Source: CAYXAA01 sp964462985 (GTDB taxonomy: Bacteria > Pseudomonadota > Alphaproteobacteria > Rhizobiales > Stappiaceae). From it: DNA of 64,000 nt. Within the stretch, counting starts at the first letter, position 1; each line of letters opens with the position of its first letter. The stretch is taken from assembly GCA_964462985.1 (NCBI GenBank), contig CAYXAA010000010.1, forward strand, positions 62,001 to 126,000, read 5' to 3'. The translations under genes and the position numbers were made by a program. A model generated the notes under the pieces. The model worked only from the letters and a program-made list of their open reading frames with translations. It made no database searches and was not told the DNA's origin. Shown piece after piece: positions 27,832 to 37,613 of the stretch.

Positions 27832-29337
27832 ATGCGCGCTTGCACAGTGAACGGGTTGAGGGCCGCCGCGGCGGCCCTGTTGATCGGGGCCGGCATCGCC
27901 GCAGCCCCGCTTGAGGCCGAGGCCGCGCGAACCGACGTCATCCTCGGCGTCCGGCTCGAGCCGCCGCATCTCGACCCGACGGCGGGCGCGGCCGCGGCCA
28001 TCGACGAGATCACCTATGCCAATCTCTTCGAGGGCCTGACCCGGATCGACGCAGACGGCGCGGTCCAGCCCTGGCTCGCCGAAAGATGGGAGATCTCGGA
28101 CGACGGCAGAACCTATACGTTCCACCTCGTCACCGGTGCAAAGTTCCACGATGGCACCGCCTTTGACGCCGAGGACGCCAAGTTTTCCCTCGACCGCGCC
28201 CGGGCCGATGATTCGACGAATGCTCAAAAGCCGCTGTTTGCCGGCATCGAATCCGTCGAGGTGGTCGATCCCGCGACGCTCAAGGTGACCTTGAAGCAGC
28301 CGGACGGCGGCTTCCTGTTCAACCTCGGCTGGGGCGATGCGGCCATGGTCGCGCCGGAGAGCGCGGAAACCAATAAGGCCAATCCGATCGGCACTGGCCC
28401 GTTCAAGTTCAGTCAGTGGGCCAAGGGCGACCGCATCGAACTCGTCAAGAACCCGGATTACTGGGGCGAGCCGGTCCAGCTCGACAAGGTGACCTTCAAG
28501 ATCATCGGCGATCCCACTGCGGCCATGGCGGCGATGCTGTCGGGTGACGTCGACGCCTTCCCGATCTTCCCGGCGCCGGAGACCCTCGACCAGCTCAAGG
28601 CCGATCCGCGTTTTACCATCGCCGTCGGCACCACCGAGGGCGAGACCATCCTGGCCATGAACAACAAGGCCGGCCCGCTCGCCGAAAGGAAGGTTCGGCA
28701 GGCGATCTCCCACGCCATCGACCGCCAGGCCGTGATCGACGGCGCCATGTTCGGCTACGGCACGCCGATCGGATCGCATTTCGCGCCGCATCACCCGGCC
28801 TATGTCGATCTGACAGGGACCTATCCATACGATCCGGAAAAGGCCAAGGCGCTCCTGAAGGAGGCGGGCTATGAGGACGGCTTCAAGGCCACATTGAAGC
28901 TCCCTCCCCCCGACTACGCCCGCCGCGGCGGCGAGATCATTGCCTCCGACCTGAAGAAGGTCGGCATCGAGGTGGAAATCATCCCGCTCGAATGGGCGCA
29001 GTGGCTGTCCGATGTTTTCAACGGCAGGAACTTTGACCTGACCATCATCTCGCACACCGAGCCGCTCGACATCGGAATTTATGCCCGCAAGGACTACTAC
29101 TTCCAGTACGACAACCCCGACTTCGACACGGTGATGTCCGAACTGGAGGCAACCGCAGACACAGACGAGCGCTATGCGCTTTATGGCAAGGCCCAGGAGA
29201 TCATAGCCGCTGATGCGGTCAACGTCTTCCTGTTCGAGCTCGCCAAGACGGGCATCTGGGACGCCAGGCTCAAGGGCCTTTGGGTCAACGCACCGATCCA
29301 GGCGAACGATCTGACCGGGGTGTACTGGGAGGAATAG
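27832..29337 (+). CDS. Dipeptide/oligopeptide-type ABC transporter substrate-binding protein
   Basis: A 501-residue periplasmic binding protein (family 5). A signal peptide (through about residue 30, ending AEAA) is followed by LGVRLEPPHLDPTAGAAAAIDEITYANLFEGL and the family signature segment AERWEISDDGRTYTFHLVTGAKFHDGTAFDAEDAKFSLDRA. It captures a peptide or acylated compound in the periplasm. GGGGAAG precedes the ATG. The matching permeases and ATPase lie about 4.7 kb downstream on the same strand, beyond an oppositely oriented Tct operon. Confidence 0.92.
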   Translation: MRACTVNGLRAAAAALLIGAGIAAAPLEAEAARTDVILGVRLEPPHLDPTAGAAAAIDEITYANLFEGLTRIDADGAVQPWLAERWEISDDGRTYTFHLVTGAKFHDGTAFDAEDAKFSLDRARADDSTNAQKPLFAGIESVEVVDPATLKVTLKQPDGGFLFNLGWGDAAMVAPESAETNKANPIGTGPFKFSQWAKGDRIELVKNPDYWGEPVQLDKVTFKIIGDPTAAMAAMLSGDVDAFPIFPAPETLDQLKADPRFTIAVGTTEGETILAMNNKAGPLAERKVRQAISHAIDRQAVIDGAMFGYGTPIGSHFAPHHPAYVDLTGTYPYDPEKAKALLKEAGYEDGFKATLKLPPPDYARRGGEIIASDLKKVGIEVEIIPLEWAQWLSDVFNGRNFDLTIISHTEPLDIGIYARKDYYFQYDNPDFDTVMSELEATADTDERYALYGKAQEIIAADAVNVFLFELAKTGIWDARLKGLWVNAPIQANDLTGVYWEE

Positions 29338-29361
29338 GCGGAGGCCGCCGCTGCCCCATGC

Positions 29362-29396
29362 AAAAAAACGGCGCCGCGGTTTGCTCCGCGGCGCCG
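29362..29396 (-). terminator. Intrinsic terminator of the tctCBA operon
   Basis: Read leftward, an 11-base perfect stem (CGGCGCCGCGG/CCGCGGCGCCG, loop of six) ends in seven T residues, 26 bases past the stop of tctA. On the + strand no T-run follows the stem, so it acts mainly for the Tct operon, although the hairpin may also protect the converging binding-protein transcript. Confidence 0.88.
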
Positions 29397-29421
29397 CTTG
29401 CGATTTCCGAGCCGACGGTCG

Positions 29422-30957
29422 TCAGTCCGGGTCGGCCCCCTCGACCGCCGCGCTGTCGGCGATCTTCCGACGCAGAAGACGGCCGATGAAGAGCGGCAGG
29501 ATGAAGCCGAGGATGGCGAGAACCCACAGGCCGATCGCGAGCGGCGAGCCCACCAGCACCGACCAGTCGCCGTCGGAGATCTGGATCGCACGCCTGAGGT
29601 TCACTTCCATGGAGGTGCCGAGCAGCGTGCCGAGGATAACCGGCACCAGAGGCACGTCGAGCTTGCGCAGCACATAGCCAACCACGCCGAAGCCGACCAT
29701 GACCATCAGATCGAAGGTCGAACCGGAAATGCCGTAGATGCCGACGAAGGAGATCATGGCGACCGCCGGCATCAGGTAGCGCGGCGGAATCAGGAGCACC
29801 CGGACGAACAGCCCGACAAGCGGAATGTTCATCGCCAGCAGCATGAAATTGCCGATGAACAGCGCCGCGATCAGACCCCAGACCACGTCCGGGTTCTGCT
29901 GGAACAGCAGCGGTCCCGGCGTGATGTTGAGCGCAAGCAGCATGGCGAGCAGCACCGCCGTGGTGCCGGAACCCGGGACGCCGAGCGACAGCATTGGCAC
30001 CAGTGCGCCGCCGGCGGCGGCATTGTTGCCGGCTTCGGGGGCCGCAACACCACGAGGATCGCCCTTGCCGAAGGTGCCGTCCTTGTCGGAAAGCCGCTTT
30101 TCCATGGAATAAGCCATGAACGAGCCGAGCGAGGCGCCGGCGCCCGGCAGCACGCCGGCAACGAAGCCGAGCACCGTGGACCGCGCCATCGCTCCGGTCG
30201 ATTGCCGCACCATGGACAAGGGTGCCGTCACCCGGCCGAGCTTGAGCCTGGAGGCATCCGCCTCGCCTTCGCCCTTGTGCTCCAGGAACAGGAACACTTC
30301 CGAGATGGCAAAAAGGCCGACAATGGCAATCAGGAAATCGATGCCGTCGTAAAGATGGATCTCGCCGAAGGTGAAGCGCGGTACGCCGATCTGCGGGTCG
30401 ACGCCGATCGTGGCGATGCCGAGACCGAGGGCGGCGGCGATGGCGGCCTTGGCCTGATTGCGGCTGGCGATGCCGCCCAGCGTGGCGAAGGCCAGCGTGA
30501 ACAGGACAAAATATTCCGCCGGCCCGAACAGCAGCGCCACCTTGACCAGGAGCGGCGCCAGGAAGACGAGACCGATGGTCGCGAAGAACGCGCCGACGAA
30601 GGAGGCGATGCCCGACAGCGCCAGCGCCTCGCCGGCCATGCCCTTGCGCGCCATCGGGTGGCCGTCGAGCGTGGTCATCAGCGCCGGTTCGTCACCGGGG
30701 ATGTTGAGCAGGATCGAGGAAATGCGCCCGCCGTACATCGCACCGTAGTAGACGCTGGTCAGCAGGATCAGGGCCGGCGTCGCCGGCAGGCCGAGCGTGA
30801 AGGCAAGCGGAATCAGGATCGCCACGCCGTTGGATGGCCCGAGCCCGGGCATTGCGCCGATGATCGTGCCGAGAAAGCAGCCCAGGAACGCCAGCAGCAG
30901 GTTCTGGAAGGTCAGCGCGACGCCGAAGCCGTCAATCAGGGAATTGATCGCGTCCAT
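29422..30957 (-). CDS. tctA: Tripartite tricarboxylate transporter, large permease TctA
   Basis: A 511-residue membrane protein with about twelve hydrophobic segments. It carries the TctA signatures GTIIGAMPGLGPSNGVAILIPLAF (about residues 30-55) and the symmetric second-half repeat GVLPGAGASLGSFMAYSMEKRLS, followed by GVAAPEAGNNAAAGGALVPML. It is the channel-forming subunit for Na+- or H+-driven uptake of carboxylates delivered by the TctC binding protein. The ATG at 30957 was chosen because GGGG lies eight bases upstream and it follows tctB by 11 bases; the longer open frame runs through tctB out of frame. Confidence 0.92.
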   Translation of the reverse strand: MDAINSLIDGFGVALTFQNLLLAFLGCFLGTIIGAMPGLGPSNGVAILIPLAFTLGLPATPALILLTSVYYGAMYGGRISSILLNIPGDEPALMTTLDGHPMARKGMAGEALALSGIASFVGAFFATIGLVFLAPLLVKVALLFGPAEYFVLFTLAFATLGGIASRNQAKAAIAAALGLGIATIGVDPQIGVPRFTFGEIHLYDGIDFLIAIVGLFAISEVFLFLEHKGEGEADASRLKLGRVTAPLSMVRQSTGAMARSTVLGFVAGVLPGAGASLGSFMAYSMEKRLSDKDGTFGKGDPRGVAAPEAGNNAAAGGALVPMLSLGVPGSGTTAVLLAMLLALNITPGPLLFQQNPDVVWGLIAALFIGNFMLLAMNIPLVGLFVRVLLIPPRYLMPAVAMISFVGIYGISGSTFDLMVMVGFGVVGYVLRKLDVPLVPVILGTLLGTSMEVNLRRAIQISDGDWSVLVGSPLAIGLWVLAILGFILPLFIGRLLRRKIADSAAVEGADPD

Positions 30958-30968
30958 GTCCGGTCCCC

Positions 30969-31400
30969 TCAAAAGCCCCAGGGGCCGCGCGCCAGCGACA
31001 GGCCAAGGATCAGATGGAAGATGACGTAGATGCCCACGGCAATCGCGACACCGGCGATGGCGGCCGACAGCGGCCGCGCGCCGAGCCGCCAGCTCAGGAT
31101 GGCCGAGGCAAGCGCGGTGGCCAGCACGAAGCCGAGCTGTCGCAACACCAGGGCATAGGCGATCATGACGGCCGCGGCGAAGGCGATTTCCAGCAGCCGG
31201 CCGACGGCTGGCCACTCCGGCGCAGGATCCGGCCGCACCAGCGGATAGATCCCGCCGAGCGCCAGCACCGTGCCAATAATGTAGGGGAATGCCCTGGGGC
31301 CCACCGGGTCGACGATGAAACCGGTTTCGACCCCCGAAGCGGCGACGATGTAGAACCCGGCCAGAATCAGGCAGGCGAGCCCGAAGATCCGGTCGCTCAT
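30969..31400 (-). CDS. tctB: Tripartite tricarboxylate transporter, small permease TctB
   Basis: A 143-residue protein with four hydrophobic segments and the family opening MSDRIFGLACLILAGFYIVAA, followed by VDPVGPRAFPYIIGTVLALGGIY. It is the small membrane subunit that partners TctA. GGGAGGG precedes the ATG. It lies between tctC and tctA in the leftward operon. Confidence 0.9.
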   Translation of the reverse strand: MSDRIFGLACLILAGFYIVAASGVETGFIVDPVGPRAFPYIIGTVLALGGIYPLVRPDPAPEWPAVGRLLEIAFAAAVMIAYALVLRQLGFVLATALASAILSWRLGARPLSAAIAGVAIAVGIYVIFHLILGLSLARGPWGF

Positions 31401-31565
31401 GGCGCATGCCCTCCCTTGGGGTACGCCTTACTCCGCCTCCCGGATCGGCGCCCCTTCTTATCGAAATCCAATGCGCGTGCAGTTGGACCGCAGTGCCCGG
31501 CTCGATCCGGAGATCATACAGCACCCAGCTCACGCAAGTGCTCAGGCCTGCCACCTCACTGCGGC

Positions 31566-31595
31566 AAAAAAGGCCGGAGCCTTGGCCCCGGCCTT
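31566..31595 (-). terminator. Attenuating hairpin between tctC and tctB
   Basis: Read leftward, the stem AAGGCCGG/CCGGCCTT with a ten-base loop ends in a T-run, 18 bases after the tctC stop and about 165 bases before tctB. Such a partial terminator would leave the binding-protein message in excess over the permease message. Confidence 0.8.
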
Positions 31596-31612
31596 GCGGC
31601 TTTGAAGTCGAC

Positions 31613-32593
31613 CTATTTGATGATGCCGATCTCGCGCGAGAGCTCGGCGATCTGGTCGATCTGCTCCTTGACGAAAGTCTGGAACTCGTCGCCGGACAGA
31701 TCCAGCGGGATCAGTCCGCTGTCGGTCATGATCTTCTCCCATTCGGGCGAGGCGTTGACCTTGGTAATGGCGTCCGACCAGAAGGCATAGGCATCGTCCG
31801 ACATGCCGCCGGGAGCGTAGAAGCCGCGCCAGTTGGCGCCGTTCACGTCAAGGCCCTGCTCCTTGGCGGTCGGAAATTCAGCGAACTCGCCGGGAAGGCG
31901 TTCGGGTGCCAGCACCGCAATGACCTTGATGTCCCCGGAATCGACGAAGCCCTTGGCCTCGGAGATGTCGCCGGTGAAGGCCTTGACGTGACCACCAAGC
32001 AGCTGCGTCACGGCCTCGCCGCCGCCGTCGAAGGCGACATACTTGACCTGGCGAACATCGATACCAGCGGCCTTGGCTGCCATCAGCACCTTGAGGTGAT
32101 CCCAGCCGCCGACCGCGGAGCCGCCGGCCACGGAGACCGACGCCGGGTCCGCCTTCATCTGCTCCAGCAGTTCGGGCAGCGTGTTGACCGGAGAGTCCTT
32201 GGCCACGGCGATGACGCCGTAGTCGGTGCCGACGGTGCCGAGCCAGCGCACCTGGTCCATGGTCGAGCCGGGGAAGGCACCCTGCGCAAGTCGCGAGGTC
32301 GTCGCCGAGGAGGCGGCCACGATCAGGTTGTTGTCGCTGTTGCGCTTGTTCACGACCTCGGCGAAGGCGACGCCGCCGCCGGCACCGGCCATGTTGACCA
32401 CCTGCATCGGATTCGGCACCAGCTTGAGGTCGTAGAGCAGCTTGCCGACCTGGCGGCAGGTGAAATCCCAGCCGCCACCCGGGTTGGCCGGTGCGATGCA
32501 CTCGGTGGTGCTGGGTTCGAAGGCGTAGGCCGCGCTGGCAAGGCCGACGGCAGCGGCGAAAGTGGCCGCAAAGCGAGTGAAGGGATGTCTCAC
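31613..32593 (-). CDS. tctC: Tripartite tricarboxylate transporter substrate-binding protein TctC
   Basis: A 326-residue Bug-type periplasmic receptor. A signal peptide (to about residue 24, AAYA) is followed by ECIAPANPGGGWDFTCRQVGKLL, VNMAGAGGGVAFAEVVN and LGTVGTDYGVIAV, the usual Bug motifs for binding carboxylates. The start is a GTG six bases after GGGAGG. It heads the tctCBA operon. The carboxylate bound cannot be named from the sequence. Confidence 0.92.
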   Translation of the reverse strand: MRHPFTRFAATFAAAVGLASAAYAFEPSTTECIAPANPGGGWDFTCRQVGKLLYDLKLVPNPMQVVNMAGAGGGVAFAEVVNKRNSDNNLIVAASSATTSRLAQGAFPGSTMDQVRWLGTVGTDYGVIAVAKDSPVNTLPELLEQMKADPASVSVAGGSAVGGWDHLKVLMAAKAAGIDVRQVKYVAFDGGGEAVTQLLGGHVKAFTGDISEAKGFVDSGDIKVIAVLAPERLPGEFAEFPTAKEQGLDVNGANWRGFYAPGGMSDDAYAFWSDAITKVNASPEWEKIMTDSGLIPLDLSGDEFQTFVKEQIDQIAELSREIGIIK

Positions 32594-32808
32594 GATGTCC
32601 TCCCAGTGATAGGCCGGCCTTATCTAAAGGCCGATCCCCGGCTTCTATCCCTCAAAGCTGTCATCAACCTGTCAATTGGCGAGAAAGACAAGGGTTGTCG
32701 CCATCCTCGGCCCGCGCCGCAATTTCCCCGTCATGCTGTCGGATGCTGCAACCGTCGTTCGTCCTGGATTCGTGGTTGTCGAACGCAGCATATCCTGAGG
32801 AGGATCAA

Positions 32809-33162
32809 ATGCCCTACGTGGATGGTTTCGTGCTCGCCGTGAAAAAGGACAGGATCGCGGACTATGAGGCGTTGGCGCGTCTCGCCGGGGAGGTCTGGAA
32901 GGATCACGGCGCGCTCGCCTTCGTCGAATGCATCGGCGACGACGTGCCCTTTGGCGAACTCACGTCATTCCCGCGGGCCGTGCAGGCGCAGGACGACGAG
33001 GTCGTGGTGTTCTCCTGGATCGTCTACGAATCGCGCGAGAAGCGCGACGAGATCAACAAGAAGGTGATGGAGGACCCGCGGTTGAAGGGCAATCCGAACG
33101 ATATGCCCTTCGACGGCAAACGGATGATCTACGGCGGCTTCAAGACGCTGGTTGAAATGTAG
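32809..33162 (+). CDS. DUF1428 family protein (YbaA-like)
   Basis: A 117-residue protein matching DUF1428 over its length: MPYVDGFVLAVKKDRIADYEALARLAGEVWKDHGAL, then VECIGDDVPFGELTSFPRAV, VVFSWIVYESREKRDEINKKVMEDPRL and a final MIYGGFKTLVEM. The fold is a dimeric ferredoxin-like barrel and the function is unknown. A strong GAGGAGG site five bases upstream fixes the start. It is transcribed away from tctC. Confidence 0.92.
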   Translation: MPYVDGFVLAVKKDRIADYEALARLAGEVWKDHGALAFVECIGDDVPFGELTSFPRAVQAQDDEVVVFSWIVYESREKRDEINKKVMEDPRLKGNPNDMPFDGKRMIYGGFKTLVEM

Positions 33163-33389
33163 GCAAAGCGCAGCGCAAAGGTCTGAGGTTCGGGCGGGCG
33201 AGTCGTCCTGCCCCTCCTCGCCGTGCGTCAGGGCCGCAGGTCCAGCATCTTCGGCCCTGCTCCATTCCTCGCATCCTGCGGTGGCGACGCCGCCGGGGCG
33301 AAACCCAGGCGATTGATCCTTCTCCGCGAACATGGTCGACTGAAAGCCCGAGCCAACCTGACATTGGCCGCGCCGCGCAAGGAACGGGC

Positions 33390-33977
33390 ATGGAAGGCGT
33401 CATTTCGCACGAACAGTTCACCCACGTCCGCATCTTCGTCGGCATCGTCACCGGCCTCAGCGTCGCGCGCCTGCTCACCGGCCTTGCCCGTTTCGTCCAA
33501 CACCCGGACCACGAACAGATCTATTCCGTCCACCTGTGCTGGACCTTCTACCTGCTGCTGTCCGTCATCCATTTCTGGTGGTTTCAATTCGGCCTGAGTC
33601 GGCTGCCGGTGTGGACCTTTCCGGTCTATTTCTTCGTCATCAGCTACGCGGCGATTTTCTTTCTGGTCTGCGCGATCCTGTTTCCCGATCGGATGGAGGA
33701 GTATTCCAGCTTCAGGCACTTTTTCCACGCCCGCCAGACCTGGTTCTACGGGCTGCTGGCCGGCATGACCGTGGTCGACATTGCCGATACGGCGGTCAAG
33801 GGATTCGGACATCTCATCGCTCTCGGCCCGGCGTATCTGCTGCGTCAGGCGGTGTTCTTCGTCTTCGCCGTCATCGCCATGTTCGTTCGGAACCGCCGCT
33901 TCCACATTGCATTCGTGGTCGCAGCCCTGGCGAGCGAGATTGCCTGGATCCTGCTTCGCTACGATGTCCTCGAGTGA
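33390..33977 (+). CDS. Uncharacterised six-span membrane protein
   Basis: A 195-residue protein with six predicted membrane segments (about residues 13-34, 44-62, 75-98, 118-137, 148-165 and 170-188), rich in Phe and Trp. No known family signature was recognised. It sits between the DUF1428 gene and the ABC permease operon, all on the + strand, but its function is unrelated as far as can be seen. Confidence 0.75.
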   Translation: MEGVISHEQFTHVRIFVGIVTGLSVARLLTGLARFVQHPDHEQIYSVHLCWTFYLLLSVIHFWWFQFGLSRLPVWTFPVYFFVISYAAIFFLVCAILFPDRMEEYSSFRHFFHARQTWFYGLLAGMTVVDIADTAVKGFGHLIALGPAYLLRQAVFFVFAVIAMFVRNRRFHIAFVVAALASEIAWILLRYDVLE

Positions 33978-34065
33978 TCGCCGGGGTCCTGCAACATCTT
34001 GACTCTTCGTGGAATTCTCGTCGAGGCCGTTCAACTTTGCTGCATCCTGCGCTACCGTCGCTTCG

Positions 34066-35010
34066 ATGATCGCCTATGCCGCCAAGCGCCTTGCGAGCCT
34101 GTTCCTCACCCTCGTCGCCGCGACGGTGATCATCTTCCTTGTGCTCGAGGTGCTGCCCGGCGATCCGGCCGAGATCATGCTCGGGCTCAATGCCCAGCCC
34201 GACACCGTGGCGGCGCTGCGCCACGAGCTTGGCCTCGACCGGCCGGCACTGCTGCGGTATCTCGACTGGGTCGGCGGTTTTCTCACCGGCAATCTCGGAG
34301 TGAGCTACACCTATTCCGTGCCCGTCTCGGACCTCGTCGCCGAGCGTGCGGTGGTCTCACTGCCGCTCGCCGTCATCGCGCTCGTGCTGTCGACGGTCAT
34401 CGCCATCCCGATCGGCGTCGTCGCCGCCACCTATCGTGGCCGCTGGCAGGACGCCGGCATCATGGGCCTCACCCAGGTCGGCATCGCCATTCCCAACTTC
34501 TGGTTCGCAATCCTGCTCGTTTTCGTCTTTTCCGTGAGCCTGCGCCTGCTGCCGTCCGGCGGCTTTCCCGGCTGGGACGCCGGCCTGCTCCCGGCGCTGA
34601 AGGCGCTCGTCCTGCCGGCGGTGGCGCTCGCCCTACCCCAGGCTTCGATCCTCGCCCGCGTCATGCGCTCCGCCCTGCTCGACGCCCTCGCAGAAGACTA
34701 TGTCCGTACCGCCCGCGCCAAGGGCCTTACCCGCCGTGCCACCTTGTGGCGGCACGCCGTCGGCAACGCGCTCATTCCGGTTCTCACCATCCTCGGCCTG
34801 CAGTTCTCGTTTCTCATCGCCGGGACGATCATCATCGAGAACGTGTTCTACCTGCCCGGCCTCGGCCGGCTGATCTTCCAGGCGATCAACCAGCGAGACC
34901 TGATCGTGGTCAAGAGCGTGGTCGTGCTGCTCGTGGCAGCCGTCGTCGCCGTCACCTTCCTGGTAGACATCGCCTATGCCGCTGCCGATCCCAGGTTGAG
35001 GAGCCGCTGA
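34066..35010 (+). CDS. Dipeptide-type ABC transporter permease (DppB-like)
   Basis: A 314-residue permease with six membrane segments. Typical marks are the N-terminal RLASLFLTLVAATVIIFLVLEVLPGDPAEIMLG, the EAA-type cytoplasmic loop EDYVRTARAKGLTRRATLWRHAVGNALIPVL, and the closing DIAYAAADPRLR. It pairs with the next gene to form the membrane channel. The start at 34066 fits the family length; an upstream in-frame ATG would add 19 atypical residues. It is followed three bases later by the second permease. Confidence 0.92.
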   Translation: MIAYAAKRLASLFLTLVAATVIIFLVLEVLPGDPAEIMLGLNAQPDTVAALRHELGLDRPALLRYLDWVGGFLTGNLGVSYTYSVPVSDLVAERAVVSLPLAVIALVLSTVIAIPIGVVAATYRGRWQDAGIMGLTQVGIAIPNFWFAILLVFVFSVSLRLLPSGGFPGWDAGLLPALKALVLPAVALALPQASILARVMRSALLDALAEDYVRTARAKGLTRRATLWRHAVGNALIPVLTILGLQFSFLIAGTIIIENVFYLPGLGRLIFQAINQRDLIVVKSVVVLLVAAVVAVTFLVDIAYAAADPRLRSR

Positions 35011-35013
35011 ACG

Positions 35014-35865
35014 ATGGCTGCAGTGCGCTCCGGCCTCACCCGTGCCCTCGGCAACCGCTCCTTCGCGATCGGCGCCGCGGTGGTTCTCGTTGTCACCTTC
35101 ATCGCCGTGCTGTCGCTGGTCTGGACGCCCTATCCGATCGACGTCCTGTCCGTCGCCGACCGGCTGCAGGGGCCGTCGGCAGAGCACTGGCTCGGTACCG
35201 ACCAATATGGCCGTGACCTTGTCTCCATGCTCATGGCCGGCGCCCGCACCTCGATCGCCGTCGCGCTGGTCGCCGTCGGCATCGGCACTGTCGTCGGCGT
35301 GCCGCTCGGTCTGCTGGCGGCAAGCCACGGCGGCTGGCTCGACGAAGCCTTGATGCGCTTCAACGACCTGATCTTTGCCTTTCCCGCCCTGCTGTCGGCC
35401 GTGATGATCACCGCAATTTTCGGCCCGGGCGCCATCAATGCGATCGTGGCGATCGGCATCTTCAACGTGCCCGTCTTCGCCCGGGTCGCCCGGGGTGGCG
35501 CGCTCGCCTACCAGTCGCGCGAGTTCGTGCTCGCCGCCCGCATCGCCGGCAAGGGCAAGGTCAGGATCGTCGCCGAGCACATCCTGCCGAACATCGCCAA
35601 CCTCCTCATTGTCCAGGGCACCATCCAGTTCTCGCTCGGAATCCTCGCCGAAGCCGGCCTCTCCTACGTCGGACTGGGCGCCCAGCCGCCGGCCGCGAGC
35701 TGGGGCCGCATGCTCAACGAGGCCCAGACCCTGATGGCGCTCGCCCCGCAGCTCGCGCTCTATCCAGGACTTGCGATCGTCGTCACCGTGCTCGGCCTCA
35801 ACCTGCTCGGCGACGGGCTGCGCGACCTGCTCGACCCGAGACTCCGGCAGAGGGTGGCGCGATGA
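35014..35865 (+). CDS. Dipeptide-type ABC transporter permease (DppC-like)
   Basis: A 283-residue permease with six membrane segments. Characteristic motifs are WLGTDQYGRDLVSMLMAGARTSIAVALV near residue 65, DLIFAFPALLSAVMI, the EAA loop REFVLAARIAGKGKVRIVAEHILPNI, and ending NLLGDGLRDLLDPRLRQ. It is translated from the same message as its DppB-like partner. The downstream ATPase gene overlaps it by four bases (ATGA), indicating coupling. Confidence 0.93.
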   Translation: MAAVRSGLTRALGNRSFAIGAAVVLVVTFIAVLSLVWTPYPIDVLSVADRLQGPSAEHWLGTDQYGRDLVSMLMAGARTSIAVALVAVGIGTVVGVPLGLLAASHGGWLDEALMRFNDLIFAFPALLSAVMITAIFGPGAINAIVAIGIFNVPVFARVARGGALAYQSREFVLAARIAGKGKVRIVAEHILPNIANLLIVQGTIQFSLGILAEAGLSYVGLGAQPPAASWGRMLNEAQTLMALAPQLALYPGLAIVVTVLGLNLLGDGLRDLLDPRLRQRVAR

Positions 35866-37571
35866 CACTGCTTTCTGTCGACAATCTCTCGGTCGACATC
35901 CACGGCACGCCGATCCTGAGAGACGTCTCGTTCGCGCTGTCGCGCGGCGAAACCTTCGCCCTTGTCGGCGAAAGCGGCTCGGGCAAGTCGATGACGGCGC
36001 TCGGCATCATGCGCCTTCTGCCAGAGGGCGCCGTGTCGCGCGGCGCGGTCAATTTCCGCAAGCGCGACCTTGCCGCGACGCCGGAGGCGGAGCTGTGCCG
36101 GATCCGCGGCCGGCGCATCGGCATGGTGTTCCAGGAGCCGATGAGCGCGCTCAATCCGGTCAAGACCATTGGCGCCCAGATCGCAGAAAGTCTGATCTGG
36201 CACCTCAACCTGCCGAAGGCAGAGGTCCGCGCCCGCACCGAGGCACTGCTTGCCCGTGTCGGACTGCCCACCGATCGTGTTCCCCTCAACCGCTATCCGC
36301 ACCAGCTCTCCGGCGGGCAGCGCCAGCGCGTCGTCATCGCCATGGCGATCGCCTGCCGGCCGAAGCTGCTCATTGCCGACGAGCCCACCACCGCGCTCGA
36401 TGTCACGATCCAGGCCCAGATCCTGGCGCTGATCAAGGAGATCGTGAAGAAGGATAACATGGCCTGCCTGCTGATCAGCCATGATCTGGCCGTCGTCGCC
36501 GACGTGGCCGACCGCGTGGCAATCATGAAGGACGGTGGCATTGTAGAGACCGGGCCGACGGGCCAGCTCTTCAACAACTTGGCCCATCCCTATTCGCGGG
36601 CCCTGTTTGCAGCGTCGGGTCATGTGCCGACCCGCAGGGTCGCACCGGTCCTCAGCCTTTCCCCGGGAAAGCCGGAGCCGCTCGTTGCTGTGCGCGGCCT
36701 CGTGCGAAGCTATCTGCTGCCGCGCAGGCCGCTGTTCGGCCGCCAGATCGAACTACGGGCCGTCGACCGGGTCAGCTTCGACATCCTGCCGGGACAGAGC
36801 CTCGGTCTCGTCGGCGAGAGCGGCTGCGGCAAGTCCACCCTTGCTCGCGCCCTGCTTGGCCTGGAACGACCGAGCGAAGGCTCGATCACGGTCGAGGGCA
36901 CGGATCCGTTCTCCGCCGGCGGCCGCACGCTTGAAGCCGTGCATCGCACGGTGCAGGTGGTGTTTCAGGACCCCTACGGCAGCTTCAATCCGCGGCACAG
37001 GATCGGCCGCATCGTCGCCGAGCCGCTCCACCTGGTGCGCCGCGAGATCGACGACAGGGAGCGGCGCCGGCGGGTCGACGAGGCGCTTCATTCCGTCGGC
37101 CTCCGACCGGCCGACGCCGAAAAATACCCGCACGAGTTTTCCGGCGGTCAGCGCCAGCGCATTGCCATCGCCCGCGCACTCGTGGTCCGGCCCAAGCTGA
37201 TCATTGCCGACGAGCCGGTCTCCGCGCTCGACGTCTCCATCAAGGCGCAGATCCTCGACCTCTTCGCCGACCTGCGCGACCGCTTCGGGCTCGCCTATCT
37301 CTTCATTTCGCACGACCTTTCTGTCGTGCGCGCCATCACCGACGAGGTCATGGTAATGAACGCCGGCAGGATCGTCGAACACGGGCCGACGGCCGACGTC
37401 TTCGACCATCCGCGCCACCCCTACACGCGACTGCTCGTTGCCGCCGCGCCCGACCTTGAGGCAGCCCTGAAGCGACGCGCCAGGCGCGAGCGCAAGGCCG
37501 GGCTCGGTGCCGACAGCATACGCACCGCCGCCGATCCGTCAGCGATTGCCCCGCCCGGCGATGGATCGTAG
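35862..37571 (+). CDS. Double ATP-binding subunit of a dipeptide-type ABC transporter
   Basis: A 569-residue fusion of two ABC ATPases, equivalent to DppD plus DppF. The first domain has Walker A GESGSGKS (about residue 39), signature LSGGQRQRV and Walker B LLIADEPTTALDVT. The second, from about residue 280, has GESGCGKST, FSGGQRQRI and LIIADEPVSALDVS. Each is followed by the His-switch segment ISHDL. Both sites look intact. It powers the permease pair encoded immediately upstream. Confidence 0.93.
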   Translation: MTLLSVDNLSVDIHGTPILRDVSFALSRGETFALVGESGSGKSMTALGIMRLLPEGAVSRGAVNFRKRDLAATPEAELCRIRGRRIGMVFQEPMSALNPVKTIGAQIAESLIWHLNLPKAEVRARTEALLARVGLPTDRVPLNRYPHQLSGGQRQRVVIAMAIACRPKLLIADEPTTALDVTIQAQILALIKEIVKKDNMACLLISHDLAVVADVADRVAIMKDGGIVETGPTGQLFNNLAHPYSRALFAASGHVPTRRVAPVLSLSPGKPEPLVAVRGLVRSYLLPRRPLFGRQIELRAVDRVSFDILPGQSLGLVGESGCGKSTLARALLGLERPSEGSITVEGTDPFSAGGRTLEAVHRTVQVVFQDPYGSFNPRHRIGRIVAEPLHLVRREIDDRERRRRVDEALHSVGLRPADAEKYPHEFSGGQRQRIAIARALVVRPKLIIADEPVSALDVSIKAQILDLFADLRDRFGLAYLFISHDLSVVRAITDEVMVMNAGRIVEHGPTADVFDHPRHPYTRLLVAAAPDLEAALKRRARRERKAGLGADSIRTAADPSAIAPPGDGS

Positions 37572-37613
37572 AACCGCGTCCATGCAGAGACCTTCAGGGA
37601 CGGCGGTACGGAC

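Noticed and set aside
29398..31029. A 540-codon rightward frame across tctA
   Set aside because: Antisense shadow made of charged low-complexity residues; tctA on the other strand is certain.
30958..31554. An N-terminal extension of tctA of about 200 codons
   Set aside because: It overlaps tctB in another frame, while the ATG at 30957 has a ribosome-binding site and the normal TctA N-terminus.
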